A stretch of 64,000 nucleotides of DNA from Epinephelus fuscoguttatus (lineage: Eukaryota > Chordata > Actinopteri > Perciformes > Serranidae), in assembly GCF_011397635.1 (NCBI RefSeq), contig NC_064771.1:16865379-16929378 (forward strand), given 5' to 3'. The notes under the pieces were generated by a model, which worked only from the letters and a program-made list of their open reading frames with translations, was not told where the DNA came from and did not search any database. This document shows positions 34,874 to 45,410 of the stretch, in pieces. The translations under genes and the position numbers were made by a program. Each line of letters begins with the position of its first letter. Within the stretch, counting starts at the first letter, position 1.

Positions 34874-37800
34874 GTACGCATGAAGACCTTTAAATGTGTT
34901 TCTAATGCTTGGTGTGATCTTACTGCTTTACTGCATTCACACATTGAATGATGCATGTCACTGCAGTAACTACATGAAGTGACTTATGAGGGTGGTTTAC
35001 TTTATTTTTCAGAGATCAGGTTGCTTTTATCACAGGTGGTGGATCTGGAATTGGACTCAGGATAGCTGAAATCTTCATGAGGTGAGAGGGTAACGCATTT
35101 GTGTAACCAAAACATGCCCAGATCTTGCAGAAATATTAGACTATATTAAGTCAAATTTGACTCCTTACATTCACAAATATTACTAGTGCATGTATAGTAG
35201 AAGAACAAATACGTCGTAGAATCAGTACTCTGCCAGCATTATGTCATACTCTTACTCTGCAGCAGTAAAATGTGTAAGTGAGATAGTATGCAGCTGTACT
35301 TTAAACCTTTTGATTATGTAATCTTACAGCTAGACTTTCATCTTTTGTTTGTGCAACAAAGTTGAAATGGTTCACTAATTTACTCATGTGGCAGAAATAG
35401 TTAATATTTTTATCACAATCAGTGGCAGCGACCTTGTAAAGTCATCTCTTGGTGTCTGTTTTGCAAGCAGTTAGATTCACCCCAAGATGGAGCTGTTGCT
35501 TTTGACTTTGACATTTACCTCATCTCTCATTTTTTACATTGTATTTACTACCTACTGCCCCTCACTTACATTCCCATCCTCCATATGTTACTTCCTCTGT
35601 CTCTATATCAGCCTAACTTATGCAAACATAACATATTCAATTAATGTTCTAATCCAAACAGTACAGCATGCTCTCTTTAGTATTGTTAAGTATATTTCTT
35701 TCTTTTCTTTCAGGCATGGCTGTGACACAGTGATTGCGAGCAGGAACTTGGACAAGCTCAAAGAGGTGATTCCTCTGACACAGTTTCCACCATCCTAAAT
35801 CATATGTCTTACACCATTACTAAATGTTAAATTAAATTATTGTGTGTTTCCCTAGGCAGCTAAAAAGCTGTCTGCAGTGTCAGGCCGCCGCTGCCTCCCT
35901 TTGTGTATAGATGTGAGGCAGCCGGAGAGCATCTCAGCTGCTGTGGATGAGACACTGAGAGAGTTGGGACGTATAGACATCCTCGTTAACAGTATGTAAC
36001 CTCTTGCAAACAAGCCTAAAAAATATGTTTTTGTGCTAATGATTACCGAGTTTGTGGTGGAAGCTCTGCTGCTCACGCTCGTCGTCATTACACCATGCAT
36101 CCTGCCATCAAATTCATTTTTCAAGAGTCTGCAAACAGTTCGCCAAACATTCCTATACTCTTCCTCAGACTAACATCATACCTAACTTTCCGTGTATGTG
36201 TGTGATTTTTTTTTTTTGCCATTTCCCAGAACTTGTTTCACCATCACAGTGTTTGCCAGGCCACTCGGCTCTCACCATCACAATGTTTGCCAGTTCAATC
36301 TGTTCTTAGACTTCACCCCAGAGTGAGACCACTCAGGATTTTAGTAAACATGTTTTGCTTCTAACTTTAACTCAACTGTCAGACATTTCTAGATCTTTTC
36401 TGCCACCACAGCAACCCTTTTGTTTTTGCTCCCATTTTTCACAGCTTTATGTTAAAGATCTAAGAATTTTTTAATATACTAAATATTTGTGTAGATTCTC
36501 AGTTGTCCAGGTCATGGTAATCGTAAGTGCTATATCATGGGCAACTGGACTTGCTTGCGTGTCTTGAAGACGTTTCACCTCTCACATATGAGCTCTTAGA
36601 TTCAGAGTCGTTAAGGTCACAATGTGAGTTGTTAGACCCACCTGGCCACCATGTGACTTGTTAGGGTCAGGTGCGACCAGGGTTGAATGGGTGTGAAGTC
36701 GTCTGGGGAGGGTTCCCAATTGTAGGTTGGTGATAAGTGGTCTCGTAAGCCACCCCTCTGTTAAACAATGTTCGTTCCAGCTTGATGTAGATGGCTTCTT
36801 TTACTCCTCTTTCAAACCATCTTTCTTCCCTGGCCAAGATGTGCACATTGCTGTCCTCAAAGGAGTGTCCCTTCTCCTGTAGATGTAAGTGGACAGCTGA
36901 GTCTTGGCCTGAGGAGCTGGCTCTCCTGTGCTGTGCCATGCGCTTGTGGAGTGGTTGTTGGTGTTGTCACATGTGACCCCCTACGACTCTGCAAGGGTTC
37001 CCACCCACACAGGGTTTAAAGCCTGCTACTTTGTACCGGTTATTTAGAACTGAGGAAGCTTCTTGGATGAGAGGCGAAACGTCTTCAAGAAACGCAAGCA
37101 AGTCCAGTTGCCTACGATATAGCACTTACAGTATACCAAATAGATATTTTCATCTCAAAGTCTGGCCCCAAATTTGTTAAACTTTGTGTTGGTGAGCAGT
37201 TCTTCTTTCCTGAGATAATCAGTCCACCTGATAGGTTTGGCATATCAAGATGCTGATTAAACAGCATCATTATTCCACAGGTGTGCCTTGGGCTTGACAC
37301 AGTCAAAGGCCCCTCTATAATGTTCAGTTTGATCACACAACACAGTGCCACAGATGTTACAAGTTTTGAGGGAACGTGCCATTGGTATGCTGACTGCAGT
37401 AGTGTCCACCAGAGATGTTGCTTGTAAACTAAATGTTCATTTCACAACCGTAAGCCATCTCGAATGGTTGTTTCCATGAATTTGGCAGTACATCCAACCA
37501 GCCTCATACCCACAGACAACATGTAACCACACCAGCCTGGACCTCCACAGCCAGCGTCTTCACCTGCAAGATTGTTTTAGACCAGCCACTTGAACAGCTG
37601 ATGCAACAATTGATTTGCACAACAAAATAATTTCTGCACAAACATTGAAAACCATCACAGGGAAGCTCATGTGCATTCTCGATGTGCTCACCAGGGTCTT
37701 GACCTTACCGTACTTTGGCGTCGTAACCAACTTGAGTGGGCAACGGCTCACTGTCAGTGGCATCTGCCATTTTGGGGAAGGGTTCTCTTCACAGATAAAT

Positions 37801-39830
37801 CCATGTTTACACTGTAACGGGGAGATGGCAGACGGCATGTATGGTGTTTTTTGGGCAAGCAGTTTGCTAATGCTAACATTGTGAACAGAGTGCCCCGTGC
37901 TACAGACAACAAACACAGATGCATTTTATTGATGGCACTTTGAATGCTCAGAGATACTGTGATGAGATCCTGAGGCCCATTGTCATGCCATTCATCTGCT
38001 GCTATGACCTCATGTTGCAAGGATCTGTACACAATTCCTGGAAGCTGAAAACATCCTAGTTCTCGCACTGGTCTGCATACTTACCAGACATGACACCCCT
38101 TGAGTATGTTTGGAATGCTCTGGATTGGCATGTCCCAGTTCCTGCCAATATCCAGTAACTTCATGCCGCCATTGAATAGAAGTGGCCACATTCCACAGGC
38201 CACAATCAATGACCTGATAAACTCTGTTTGAAGGAGATGTGTCAGCTACTTGAGACAAATGATGTCACACCAGATACTGACTGATTCTTTGGGGTGTCTG
38301 TGACTTAAATATGTATTCTTGTAGCGCTAGTTGTGTGAAATGATTGCATAAAAAGTCTTAGATCTTTAACTTAAACCCATGGAAGATGGGAGTAAAAACT
38401 AAAGTGTTGTTTGTTCAGTGTACTTTGAAAAAAGGTCAAGTGTGAAAGGTTTGATTTTAATCATCAGCTTTTCCGTTGCTGCATCTATTTTTATATTCTA
38501 TCTCTGCCCCCTAGTCCCCTCTGAAACTGTTTTGTCGCTGCATAACATGTATATGTACCATATAATTAATGCATTTATAGCTTTAATGGCTTTTGGTTAA
38601 TGTCACAGTTGCTGTTGTTGACAGATGCTGCTGGAAACTTCCTCTGCCCAGCATCAGCACTTTCCTTCAACGCCTTCAAGACAGTGATGGAGATAGACAC
38701 TATGGGTACATTCAACACAAGCAAGGTGGTCTATGAGAAGTGGTTCCAGGTACAGTGCACTTCCAAGCTAAGGACCTATAAGTGAATTGTTTATTACCCC
38801 AAAGCATTGAAATGACGATAATAATGTATCTGCAGGGACATGATTTAGTCATTGATAAATAATTATCATTGATTCACCCACTGCAATTCACTCTGGCCAC
38901 CACAAGAGGACAGTAAAGATCCTTGTCTCTGAATGGGATTCAAACAGCTGCCCCTGTGCTCTGAAGCTGATTTGATCATTTACCCATAGCACTGATTTTG
39001 AGTCCATCTTTTTTGTGTGCAGAATCATGGTGGCAACATAGTCAACATCTCTGCAACAATTGGATACAAGGGACAGGCCCTGCAGGTGCATGCTGGCTCT
39101 GCTAAGGCTGCAAATGGTAAGAGTGGTTTTCGCTGGTATGTAATGATATCAAAATGAGAATCTAATGACTCAGTGTTGCCTCTCCTGCCCCACAGATGCC
39201 ATGACCAAGCACCTGGCTGTGGAGTGGGGCCCCAGTGGGGTCAGAGTCAATACTGTGGCTCCAGGTCCTGTCTCTGGCACAGAGGGCTACCGCAGACTGG
39301 GTAAAGAATTAACACAATATTGACAAACTGGCTTAACAAGCAGTTATTTATTATGAACAGGATCTCTTATTATATAATTTAATATGCAGTCCTCAAACAG
39401 ATGGGAGGATGTCCAAAAACTGACATTTTGGAGCTATAGATATTATGAAGGACCTTAAAGGTAAGAAGTAGAATCTTGAAATCAATGGGATATTTAACAG
39501 GAAGCCTGTGAAGTTGATGGAGAGCAGGAAGGGGTTCTGGTAATGATACCAGCGGCTGAATTCTGGACCAACTTGAACAGAGGAAGTAAATATCTCTTAT
39601 TTTTTTCAGGTGGTCCCAGAGGGGAGGCTGCTGGTTTGTTCCTATCCATTCCTTTGCAGCGAGCAGCCAACAAGACAGAGATGGCCCACTGCGCTCTCTT
39701 CCTGGCCAGCCGGGCCTCCTCCTATGTGACTGGAGCCATCCTGGTGGCGGACGGCGGGTCGTGGCTGACCTCGTCTAACGACTTCTCCAGCCTGTTGGGT
39801 ATAGCCTCCTCTAAATCCGCTAAACTCTGA
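34773..39830 (+). CDS. decr2: Peroxisomal 2,4-dienoyl-CoA reductase (whole gene, 8 coding exons)
   Basis: NADPH-dependent SDR enzyme that reduces 2,4-dienoyl-CoA to 3-enoyl-CoA, an auxiliary step in peroxisomal beta-oxidation of polyunsaturated acyl-CoAs. The exons are 34773-34873, 35013-35081, 35714-35765, 35856-35991, 38625-38749, 39023-39116, 39196-39300 and 39610-39830 (903 nt, 300 residues; human DECR2 is 292). The cofactor motif TGGGSGIG is at 41-48. [45 protein letters not shown] and [10 protein letters not shown] are DECR2 signatures. The usual SDR Tyr of YxxxK is absent (HAGSAK), as in human DECR2. The C-terminus SAKL is a type 1 peroxisomal targeting signal. All junctions are GT-AG and phases match. 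It is followed in the same direction by rab11fip3. Identification is firm. Confidence 0.97.
35013..35081 (+). CDS. decr2: decr2 coding exon 2 (cofactor motif)
   Basis: A 69-nt exon after TTTTTCAG encoding [20 protein letters not shown], the dinucleotide-binding motif. The donor GTGAGA splits an Arg codon. Confidence 0.96.
35714..35765 (+). CDS. decr2: decr2 coding exon 3
   Basis: A 52-nt exon after CTTTCAG encoding [17 protein letters not shown]. The donor is GAG then GTGATT. The open frame continues upstream only as intron. Confidence 0.95.
35856..35991 (+). CDS. decr2: decr2 coding exon 4
   Basis: It encodes [16 protein letters not shown] and [12 protein letters not shown], and ends at GTATGT inside an Asn codon. 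A 2.6-kb intron with nested transposons follows. Confidence 0.96.
36400..38422 (+). mobile_element. Degenerate Tc1/mariner-like transposon
   Basis: The ends are inverted: the left end has GTTTTTGCTCCCATTTTTCA and GTTAAAGATCTAAG, and the right end reads CTTAGATCTTTAAC, GATGGGAGTAAAAAC and TGTTCAGTGTA. Between them, the plus strand carries transposase remains: [20 protein letters not shown] and VLFTDKS near 37690-37800, [11 protein letters not shown] near 37862, [17 protein letters not shown] near 37930, and [20 protein letters not shown] near 38080. Stops, frameshifts and a deletion over the central Asp segment make it inactive. A Penelope-like fragment interrupts it at 36486-37131. Confidence 0.85.
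36486..37131 (-). mobile_element. Penelope-like retroelement fragment nested in the Tc1 element
   Basis: A minus-strand frame at 36667-36939 encodes [17 protein letters not shown] and [20 protein letters not shown], which I recognise as the C-terminal end of a fish Penelope-like ORF, near its GIY-YIG endonuclease. Inverted terminal segments lie at about 36515-36590 and 37050-37130. The insertion is flanked by TATACTAAATA (36475-36485) and TATACCAAATA (37132-37142), 10 of 11 bases identical. The Tc1 sequence resumes on both sides. Confidence 0.78.
38625..38749 (+). CDS. decr2: decr2 coding exon 5
   Basis: It encodes [20 protein letters not shown] and the segment up to VVYEKWFQ. The acceptor is TTGACAG and the donor CAG then GTACAG. 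Confidence 0.96.
39023..39116 (+). CDS. decr2: decr2 coding exon 6 (catalytic Lys)
   Basis: It encodes [20 protein letters not shown] and [11 protein letters not shown], with the active-site lysine in SAK. The donor is GTAAGA, phase 1. Confidence 0.96.
39196..39300 (+). CDS. decr2: decr2 coding exon 7
   Basis: It encodes [18 protein letters not shown] and [15 protein letters not shown]. The acceptor is CCCACAG and the donor GTAAAG. Confidence 0.96.
39610..39830 (+). CDS. decr2: decr2 last coding exon (PTS1)
   Basis: After TTTTTCAG it encodes [44 protein letters not shown] and the final SAKL before TGA at 39828-39830. AKL at the end fits a peroxisomal import signal. Confidence 0.96.
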
Positions 39831-39863
39831 ACAGGGGGCTCTTCTGTCCTCCTCCTGACTCAG

Positions 39864-40034
39864 GTGTGTAGGGGGAGGTGCAGCTCGAGGTCCACGTGGA
39901 GAGACCGTGTGAATGAGAATGTGATTATGCTGTGCAATGATTCATCTTTTGGTTTAGAGTTTAAGACATTGTTTAAATAACAGGAATACAGTATAACCCA
40001 CATTAATCCATTTGTCTGTCTTATTTTCTTTCAG
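39864..40034 (+). other. decr2: Possible 3' UTR intron of decr2
   Basis: A donor CAG then GTGTGT lies 33 bases after the stop, and a good acceptor TTTTCTTTCAG lies at 40034. The exon junction would be under 50 bases from the stop, so it should not trigger nonsense-mediated decay. Confidence 0.45.
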
Positions 40035-40356
40035 GGTATTGGTCATCTGAAAAGAAAAGAGACAAATGAATGCTGAAATCAAACGTGTAATCAAGGAGCC
40101 ATCTGTAGCACTGATATGCTACATGTTCAGTATTTGTGGTTTGTGCCTTAAGAGTGTAATGCTGGGGGGCTGGAGGAAAGGACACTAACATCCTGTACTG
40201 TATTATGTGTTTTTACAAGCTTAGTAATGGATCAAATTTTATAACCATTCAGGGATTGTTCACACATTATAGTGCTGTGTTGTCATCATGTATTTCATAT
40301 ATCATCATGTGTATCATGTGCCATTTCATGTGATTTTTCTGTACTTCTCATTTATT

Positions 40357-40362
40357 AATAAA
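40357..40362 (+). terminator. decr2: Probable decr2 polyadenylation signal
   Basis: AATAAA about 530 bases after the stop codon, followed within 30 bases by a T-rich segment (TTGTTTTTTTAATTTA). Confidence 0.7.
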
Positions 40363-40399
40363 ACGTGTAATTAGAGTTCATTAGTTGTTTTTTTAATTT

Positions 40400-42480
40400 A
40401 TTTATTTATTTTCCCCTCTGGAAGCATTTTACGTCACTGAAGCTTGATCTGTATCTGTAGGAAGGAGCAGACAGTGTTTAATTCAAATTTACTAGATTAA
40501 ATTAGTGTTTACTTACTTAAGGGTCAGGGCCCCACATCTGAGGGGTCACAAGTTAATCAAAACAAGACAGTTCAGTGTTTTATTTCCAGATTTACTCTCT
40601 TAAATATTGGATACTTTGTGCAGATTGTAATTTGTTCTCAGGGATGACAAGCAGAGCTGGGGTTGCCAAAGCTTCACAGGGGGGTTGTGAGGTCTTCTTT
40701 AGTTCTTGGGGTTTAAAAATGTGTGCAGTAGGCCAAATCTCAATTTGTACAGTTAGTCATTTTTATGATTGTTCTGTACTGTTGTTGTTGCTATACCTTG
40801 AATATGAAATATCCATGACATATGTCACTTAGGCAGGGGTTGCTCAATAGTCATTGGATTATATCAGTGGTTCCCAAACTTTATCCTTAAGGGATCCCTC
40901 GTCTTTCATTGAGTAAACTGACAGCCCCTAATTAAGTGACGTATTTTGTGGATGTTTTATATTAATTATTGCATAACAAAACAGTACAAACCAACTGGTT
41001 AACACAAAATCTGCAGGAAGTTTGTGTAAAATGAGTGATTTGGAAGAATTTTGAGCAGGTTATTTCTTGTGAATATTGCATCAGAGAAGAGTTTTCCTGA
41101 TATTTGTAGGAACTTGGAAATACATTGAGGTAGAGACCTCATTTACAATGTAGCACAGTTAAACAATACAAAATAAAAGTACTTAGACACAGAAAAAACA
41201 AAGAGAAACTTACATAAAAGTAAAAAGCAATAAAACCACCAATTAAAAATGTAAAAAATGAATAAAAGCAGAAATAATTAATTAAAATTTAAAACATAGA
41301 ACACATTAATCAGGTATAGGAACACTGAGTTGTAAAATCGGATACTGTAAAGATCTGAATTGCTCAATGAATAAAAATGAGTAAAGCTTTAAGTGTTCTG
41401 CATATTGTTGCACGTTGCAGGTGCACAATATGAAAAACTGGATTTTCAAAGTCCAGTAAAAACACCCAGCACCTGGAGTATAATCCAATCACTAGACCCA
41501 GTTTGGTATCCCACACTAAAAGAAAGAATTGAATTGATATAAGGTCAAAGACCAGTGAGAGCTTTATAAATAAATGACACTCACTGTCTTTCACACCTCA
41601 CACAGAGAGAGGGCCACCAAACCTTAGCATACAAATCACGATGATGGCTGTTAAAGCAGAGTGATATACAGAATCCAGATGCTTCAGAGTGGCAGCTGAG
41701 GTGTGCATACATATGTAATAGACTTCATTTTTACTCCTCCCTTATGCTGGGCCATTGTTGTTTCAGCCATTTGCTTGTCTTAACTGCATACTTTTCTGAT
41801 GCAGGACGAGGCTGTTTAGCACAGAGTGAAGGCTCTGCAAATGTATCTTGTGCTCAGGTCTTCTCCATGCCCTTATCCTGTGAGATTTGTGTCTTGAATA
41901 ATAATCTAAACTTTAAAAATAACAGTTATAATAACAATTTTGTTTCTTCGCAAAAATGAATGAAATGCTAAGATGAAGGCCAATTTAATTAATTTTATTA
42001 ACTTCTTTAAAAGTTGTCAGACACCCCTTTAAATCAAGAAGGGCTTGCGACCCCCCCTGTGAGGCTTTGGTGACCCCTATGGGGCCCGTGACCCTCAGGT
42101 TGGGAACCAGAGGATCAGATGACCAACATGAGGTACAGCAGATGCAAACATGCAGAAAATGAATACCTATGTGAACCAGATGGGGGCGCCAAAACATTAC
42201 AATTGCCATCATTTATTTTCTCACAATAATAGATCTCTGTCATCTTGAATTCTCCGACTATTTCATACTGATTTATATGTAGTTCTACATCAGCTGCTGA
42301 GTAGTTAATGGCAACAGAGGTAGCCCTCCTCCATCTGACCCTGACCTTTAACCTCTGTGTGAAGGGGTGCTTGTGAAACATGTATGTTAACATGTGCAAG
42401 GGTAACCTTTTGAATATAATACATGTGCTCAACACACAGACCATAAGGTCCCATTTCATATCTGCTGCTATGAAACCAGT
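40400..42480. other. Intergenic region between decr2 and rab11fip3
   Basis: About 2.1 kb with no recognisable gene. Much of it looks like remains of a hAT-type DNA element. Confidence 0.55.
40515..42118. mobile_element. Probable degenerate hAT-like element
   Basis: The left segment (AGGGTCAGGGCCCCACATCT, then GGGGTTGCCAAAGCTTCACA at about 40660) is mirrored on the minus strand at 42010-42110 (GGTTCCCAACCTGAGGGTCA, then GGGGTCACCAAAGCCTCACA). Such GGTTCCCAAC / GGGGTCACCAAAG termini are typical of hAT elements. A further CAGTGGTTCCCAAACTT lies at 40865, so more than one copy may be nested. No target duplication was found. Confidence 0.42.
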
Positions 42481-42484
42481 GATA

Positions 42485-43460
42485 CTGCGGGGTGTTTTGT
42501 ACGCTTGCGTGAAACGTCAGTGGTGTGTATGCGGCTGGAGGAGGAGGAGGAGGAGGAGGCGGAGGATGGGACACTGCTGATGCTGATGCGAGAGCTTTCG
42601 GTGTCTGTGATCAACATCGGTGGACTGGCTGCCAAACGATGGAGCTTTTTAATCATATTTTTACAGCCCTTTTGTTTCGTTCTCGGCTTCGACGCGGGAC
42701 GCTGTGACGGATGTGATTTGTGAGGCGAGGATCATCAGAGGGATTTGACGAGGAAATAACGGTTTCGTCTCGTCACTCGTCTGGCCTGTCTTGTCACTGA
42801 CACAGGTGGATTGGCGCTGGAAAACGGCAACGAAATGAAGACATAATCTCGGACTATCACAGAGGCGACACTTTTCGTGGTTACCTCCTCAACAGTAGGA
42901 CATCGACGCTACCATTTTGTTTAATTTTATCGGGAGACGAAGAAGCTGGACGGTCTGGTGTTAGCTCGCTAATAGGCTAATTTCGCTAGCTAGTCAGTTA
43001 GCAGCTGCTCCGGCCAATGGCACGGAAGAAGTGGGATGCTCGAAGGAGGAGTTAACGTTAGTTGCTAGCATAAATTCACTGGAAGGTTTGTTGGCGTTAT
43101 GTTTAGTGAAACCGCCTCGCAATTAGATATTCAACATGACAGCTCGGGGTTAATTTAAGTGTCGACAACACTGGTCACTGTTTCCTCGCTGCACTTTCGC
43201 CTCTTCCGCAAATTAGCTTGCGATGGATAAGATTGGATAAGCGGCTAAGAAAGCTAATGTTGACAAACACCGGGGACTTAACGCGTTAATTTGTATTATT
43301 TAAAGCTGGCTCTCGAGCTGAGATGCTGTCGACCGTTTTTGTCAGTTAATATCTGACTCTGAGGTGAAGCATGTTGACGTTGGATGTGCTGAAGCTGAAA
43401 CATTTGGCACCAACCAGGAGCGGACCTGCCATGACAGAGAGGCACACAGTAGGTCAACAC
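42485..43460 (+). promoter_or_regulatory. rab11fip3: CpG-rich probable rab11fip3 promoter and 5' UTR
   Basis: The stretch is rich in CG dinucleotides against an AT-rich background, includes a (GGA)n run at 42537-42559, and lies 0.3-1.3 kb upstream of the start codon. The transcription start and any 5' UTR splice site could not be fixed. Confidence 0.45.
42537..42559. repeat. (GGA)n microsatellite
   Basis: A GGA trinucleotide run in the CpG-rich block upstream of rab11fip3. Poly-E, poly-G and poly-P open frames here are translations of the repeat. Confidence 0.9.
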
Positions 43461-43766
43461 ACATTAACATCAACACGGCTATGAAAGTAGGGTGAATTTT
43501 TAATTTAGGCAACACTGACATCGTTTCTAAACCAACCTAACTTACTGAAACTACCCCTGCTCGTCTACTTTATACTTAAACCAGTCACAACACTTGCCTG
43601 CAGCTTTTATATGCCAATGCTTGTGGGACATCCACACATTCATTTTAAGATGCCACCGGAGATGTGTGTAGCCATTTAAAAACATGGCATTAAAGCTGAA
43701 GAACTGGACAGCAGTGAGATAATATAGCAGCTTTTTGAAGTTAGTAAAGTGGAGCAGCCAGTATAA

Positions 43767-45410
43767 ATGGAGCCGACAGTTGTGTCTGGCCCTTTGGGGC
43801 ACACACAGTGGGAGACAGACCAGCCATTTCCTCTCGGGTTTCACAATCTGGATTCAGACAATGAAGGTGTGCTCTGTCAAAACAAGAGTGACCAGACAGG
43901 TTTGGATTTCAGAAAAGGCGACCAGTGTGAAACATCCCAGCAAAACGATGAAGAAATTATATACCAGGACGAGCCAGTGGAGTTGGACAACCTCATCAAT
44001 ATCACTGGTTTTTCTTGTGGAGATTTGCAGTTTGAAGGAAATCAGTGTAGTATTTCCAAAGCTTCTCTCCATGGTACTCACATAGAGGAGTTGTCCTTCA
44101 CTGAAAAAACTGAAGGACCTGATGAACTGAGTGACTGCACTTTGTCGTGGCTGTTTTCTCCCAACTTCACTGATGTGGTTGGGAAAAACCCTGCCCATGA
44201 GGATCTGAGTCTGACTCAGGAGGCCCAGCTTGAGAGCACAGATGCCCTCAGTAGTCAGGCTGAGCTAATAAGCATCAGCGCACCGGTCTCTCCATCAAAG
44301 ATATCCGAAAAGAATCCCGAGACCGACAGGGAAGATCCATTTTTATTGGTAGATCTCCTCTCAGATCAACCCCTGGAGTCCTCAGGTGAGGTGAACCCAC
44401 AGGGTGCTAGTGAGGAGCTGGTAGACCTGTTTCAAGAGACACAGGCAGGTCTCCCTCCCTCACAGAGCAGAGAGACTTTGTCACCTGAAACCGGAGACAA
44501 AGGCTTTTTCCCTGATCAAGTGACCGATCTGCCTGTTACTTGGAGCACTACCCTGCAAGGTTTACCTGAGAGCTGCCTCCCGCATAATCACATCAACACA
44601 CCACTGGAGTGTTTCGAAGGATCTGTGCCTTTGTTGGATTTAGAGGTTCCAGATTTCGACAGCAGTCTGAGCCTGTGCCCTGCCAGTCCTCCCTCTCTTA
44701 TCTGTACAGGTGCACCATTAGATTTATCAACAGAGGAGTCGGAGGTGGAACACGCAGGAGCTGCTGTAATTAGAAATGTGACTTCAGAGCAACAAGGTGA
44801 GAATGACTCACTCGCTTTGGGTTTGTCAGCTGAAGCTTCATCACTGACAGTGCCTGTGGCAGAAGATGCCTGCATCCAGGGTGATTTCACCAGCGAGAGT
44901 AGCTCTGGGCAAAATGAGTCTAAAGATTTGATGGAAGACAATATTTGTTCTGAAGCCAAAAATCAGGGGGATGAGGCAATGGCTTTGGATCTGTGCTTGA
45001 CTGCTGACGAGGTCCACGATGAGGACACTTGGGACTTGAAACCTCAGGAGGATTTACAGAATGAAAGTGTTCCCGATCCCACAACTGAACAGAGGGAAGA
45101 GGAAAAGTTGACGGACAGTAAAAAGCTGGAAGGATCAGATTGTCATGAAGCTGCCTCTTTTGATTTTTCAGTTCAGGACTTAGACACTTCTCCTCCCGAG
45201 GCCGGATGGACTAGTGACCAAACTGTTGAGACAATTTCCCTGTCTAAGATGGTGGTAGATGACTCACTGCCAATGGTCTCAGCTGTGAATACGAGGGAGG
45301 AAGATGTCTCCCCGTTGAAAGCTGTATTCGATGCTTTAGACCAAGATGGAGATGGCTTCGTTCGCATTGAGGAGTTTATGGAGTTTGCTGCTGCCTATGG
45401 GGCCGATCAG
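43767..45410 (+). CDS. rab11fip3: rab11fip3 first coding exon (acidic region and EF-hand 1)
   Basis: A 1644-nt exon of 548 codons from MEPTVVSGPLGHTQW to YGADQ, ending in phase 0 at GTGAGA. It is rich in Glu, Asp, Ser and Leu, with the canonical EF-hand loop at the end. The N-terminal part is not conserved enough to compare by eye with mammals, which fits a disordered region. The start ATG context is TAAATGG. Confidence 0.92.

Larger units (their letters stand above)
35992..38624. other. decr2: decr2 intron 4
   Basis: A 2.63-kb intron, most of it occupied by a Tc1-like transposon (about 36400-38422) that itself contains a Penelope-like insertion. Confidence 0.8.

Noticed and set aside
37560-38258. 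Several minus-strand open frames in decr2 intron 4
   Set aside because: They lie antisense to the Tc1 transposase remains, which are recognisable on the plus strand.
24416-39830. rdh13 and decr2 as a tandem duplication
   Set aside because: Both are SDR enzymes, but their exon structures, active-site motifs and closest family members differ, so they are not recent duplicates.
43854-44198. Minus-strand open frame opposite the large rab11fip3 exon
   Set aside because: It is antisense shadow of an exon clearly supported by the EF-hand frame.
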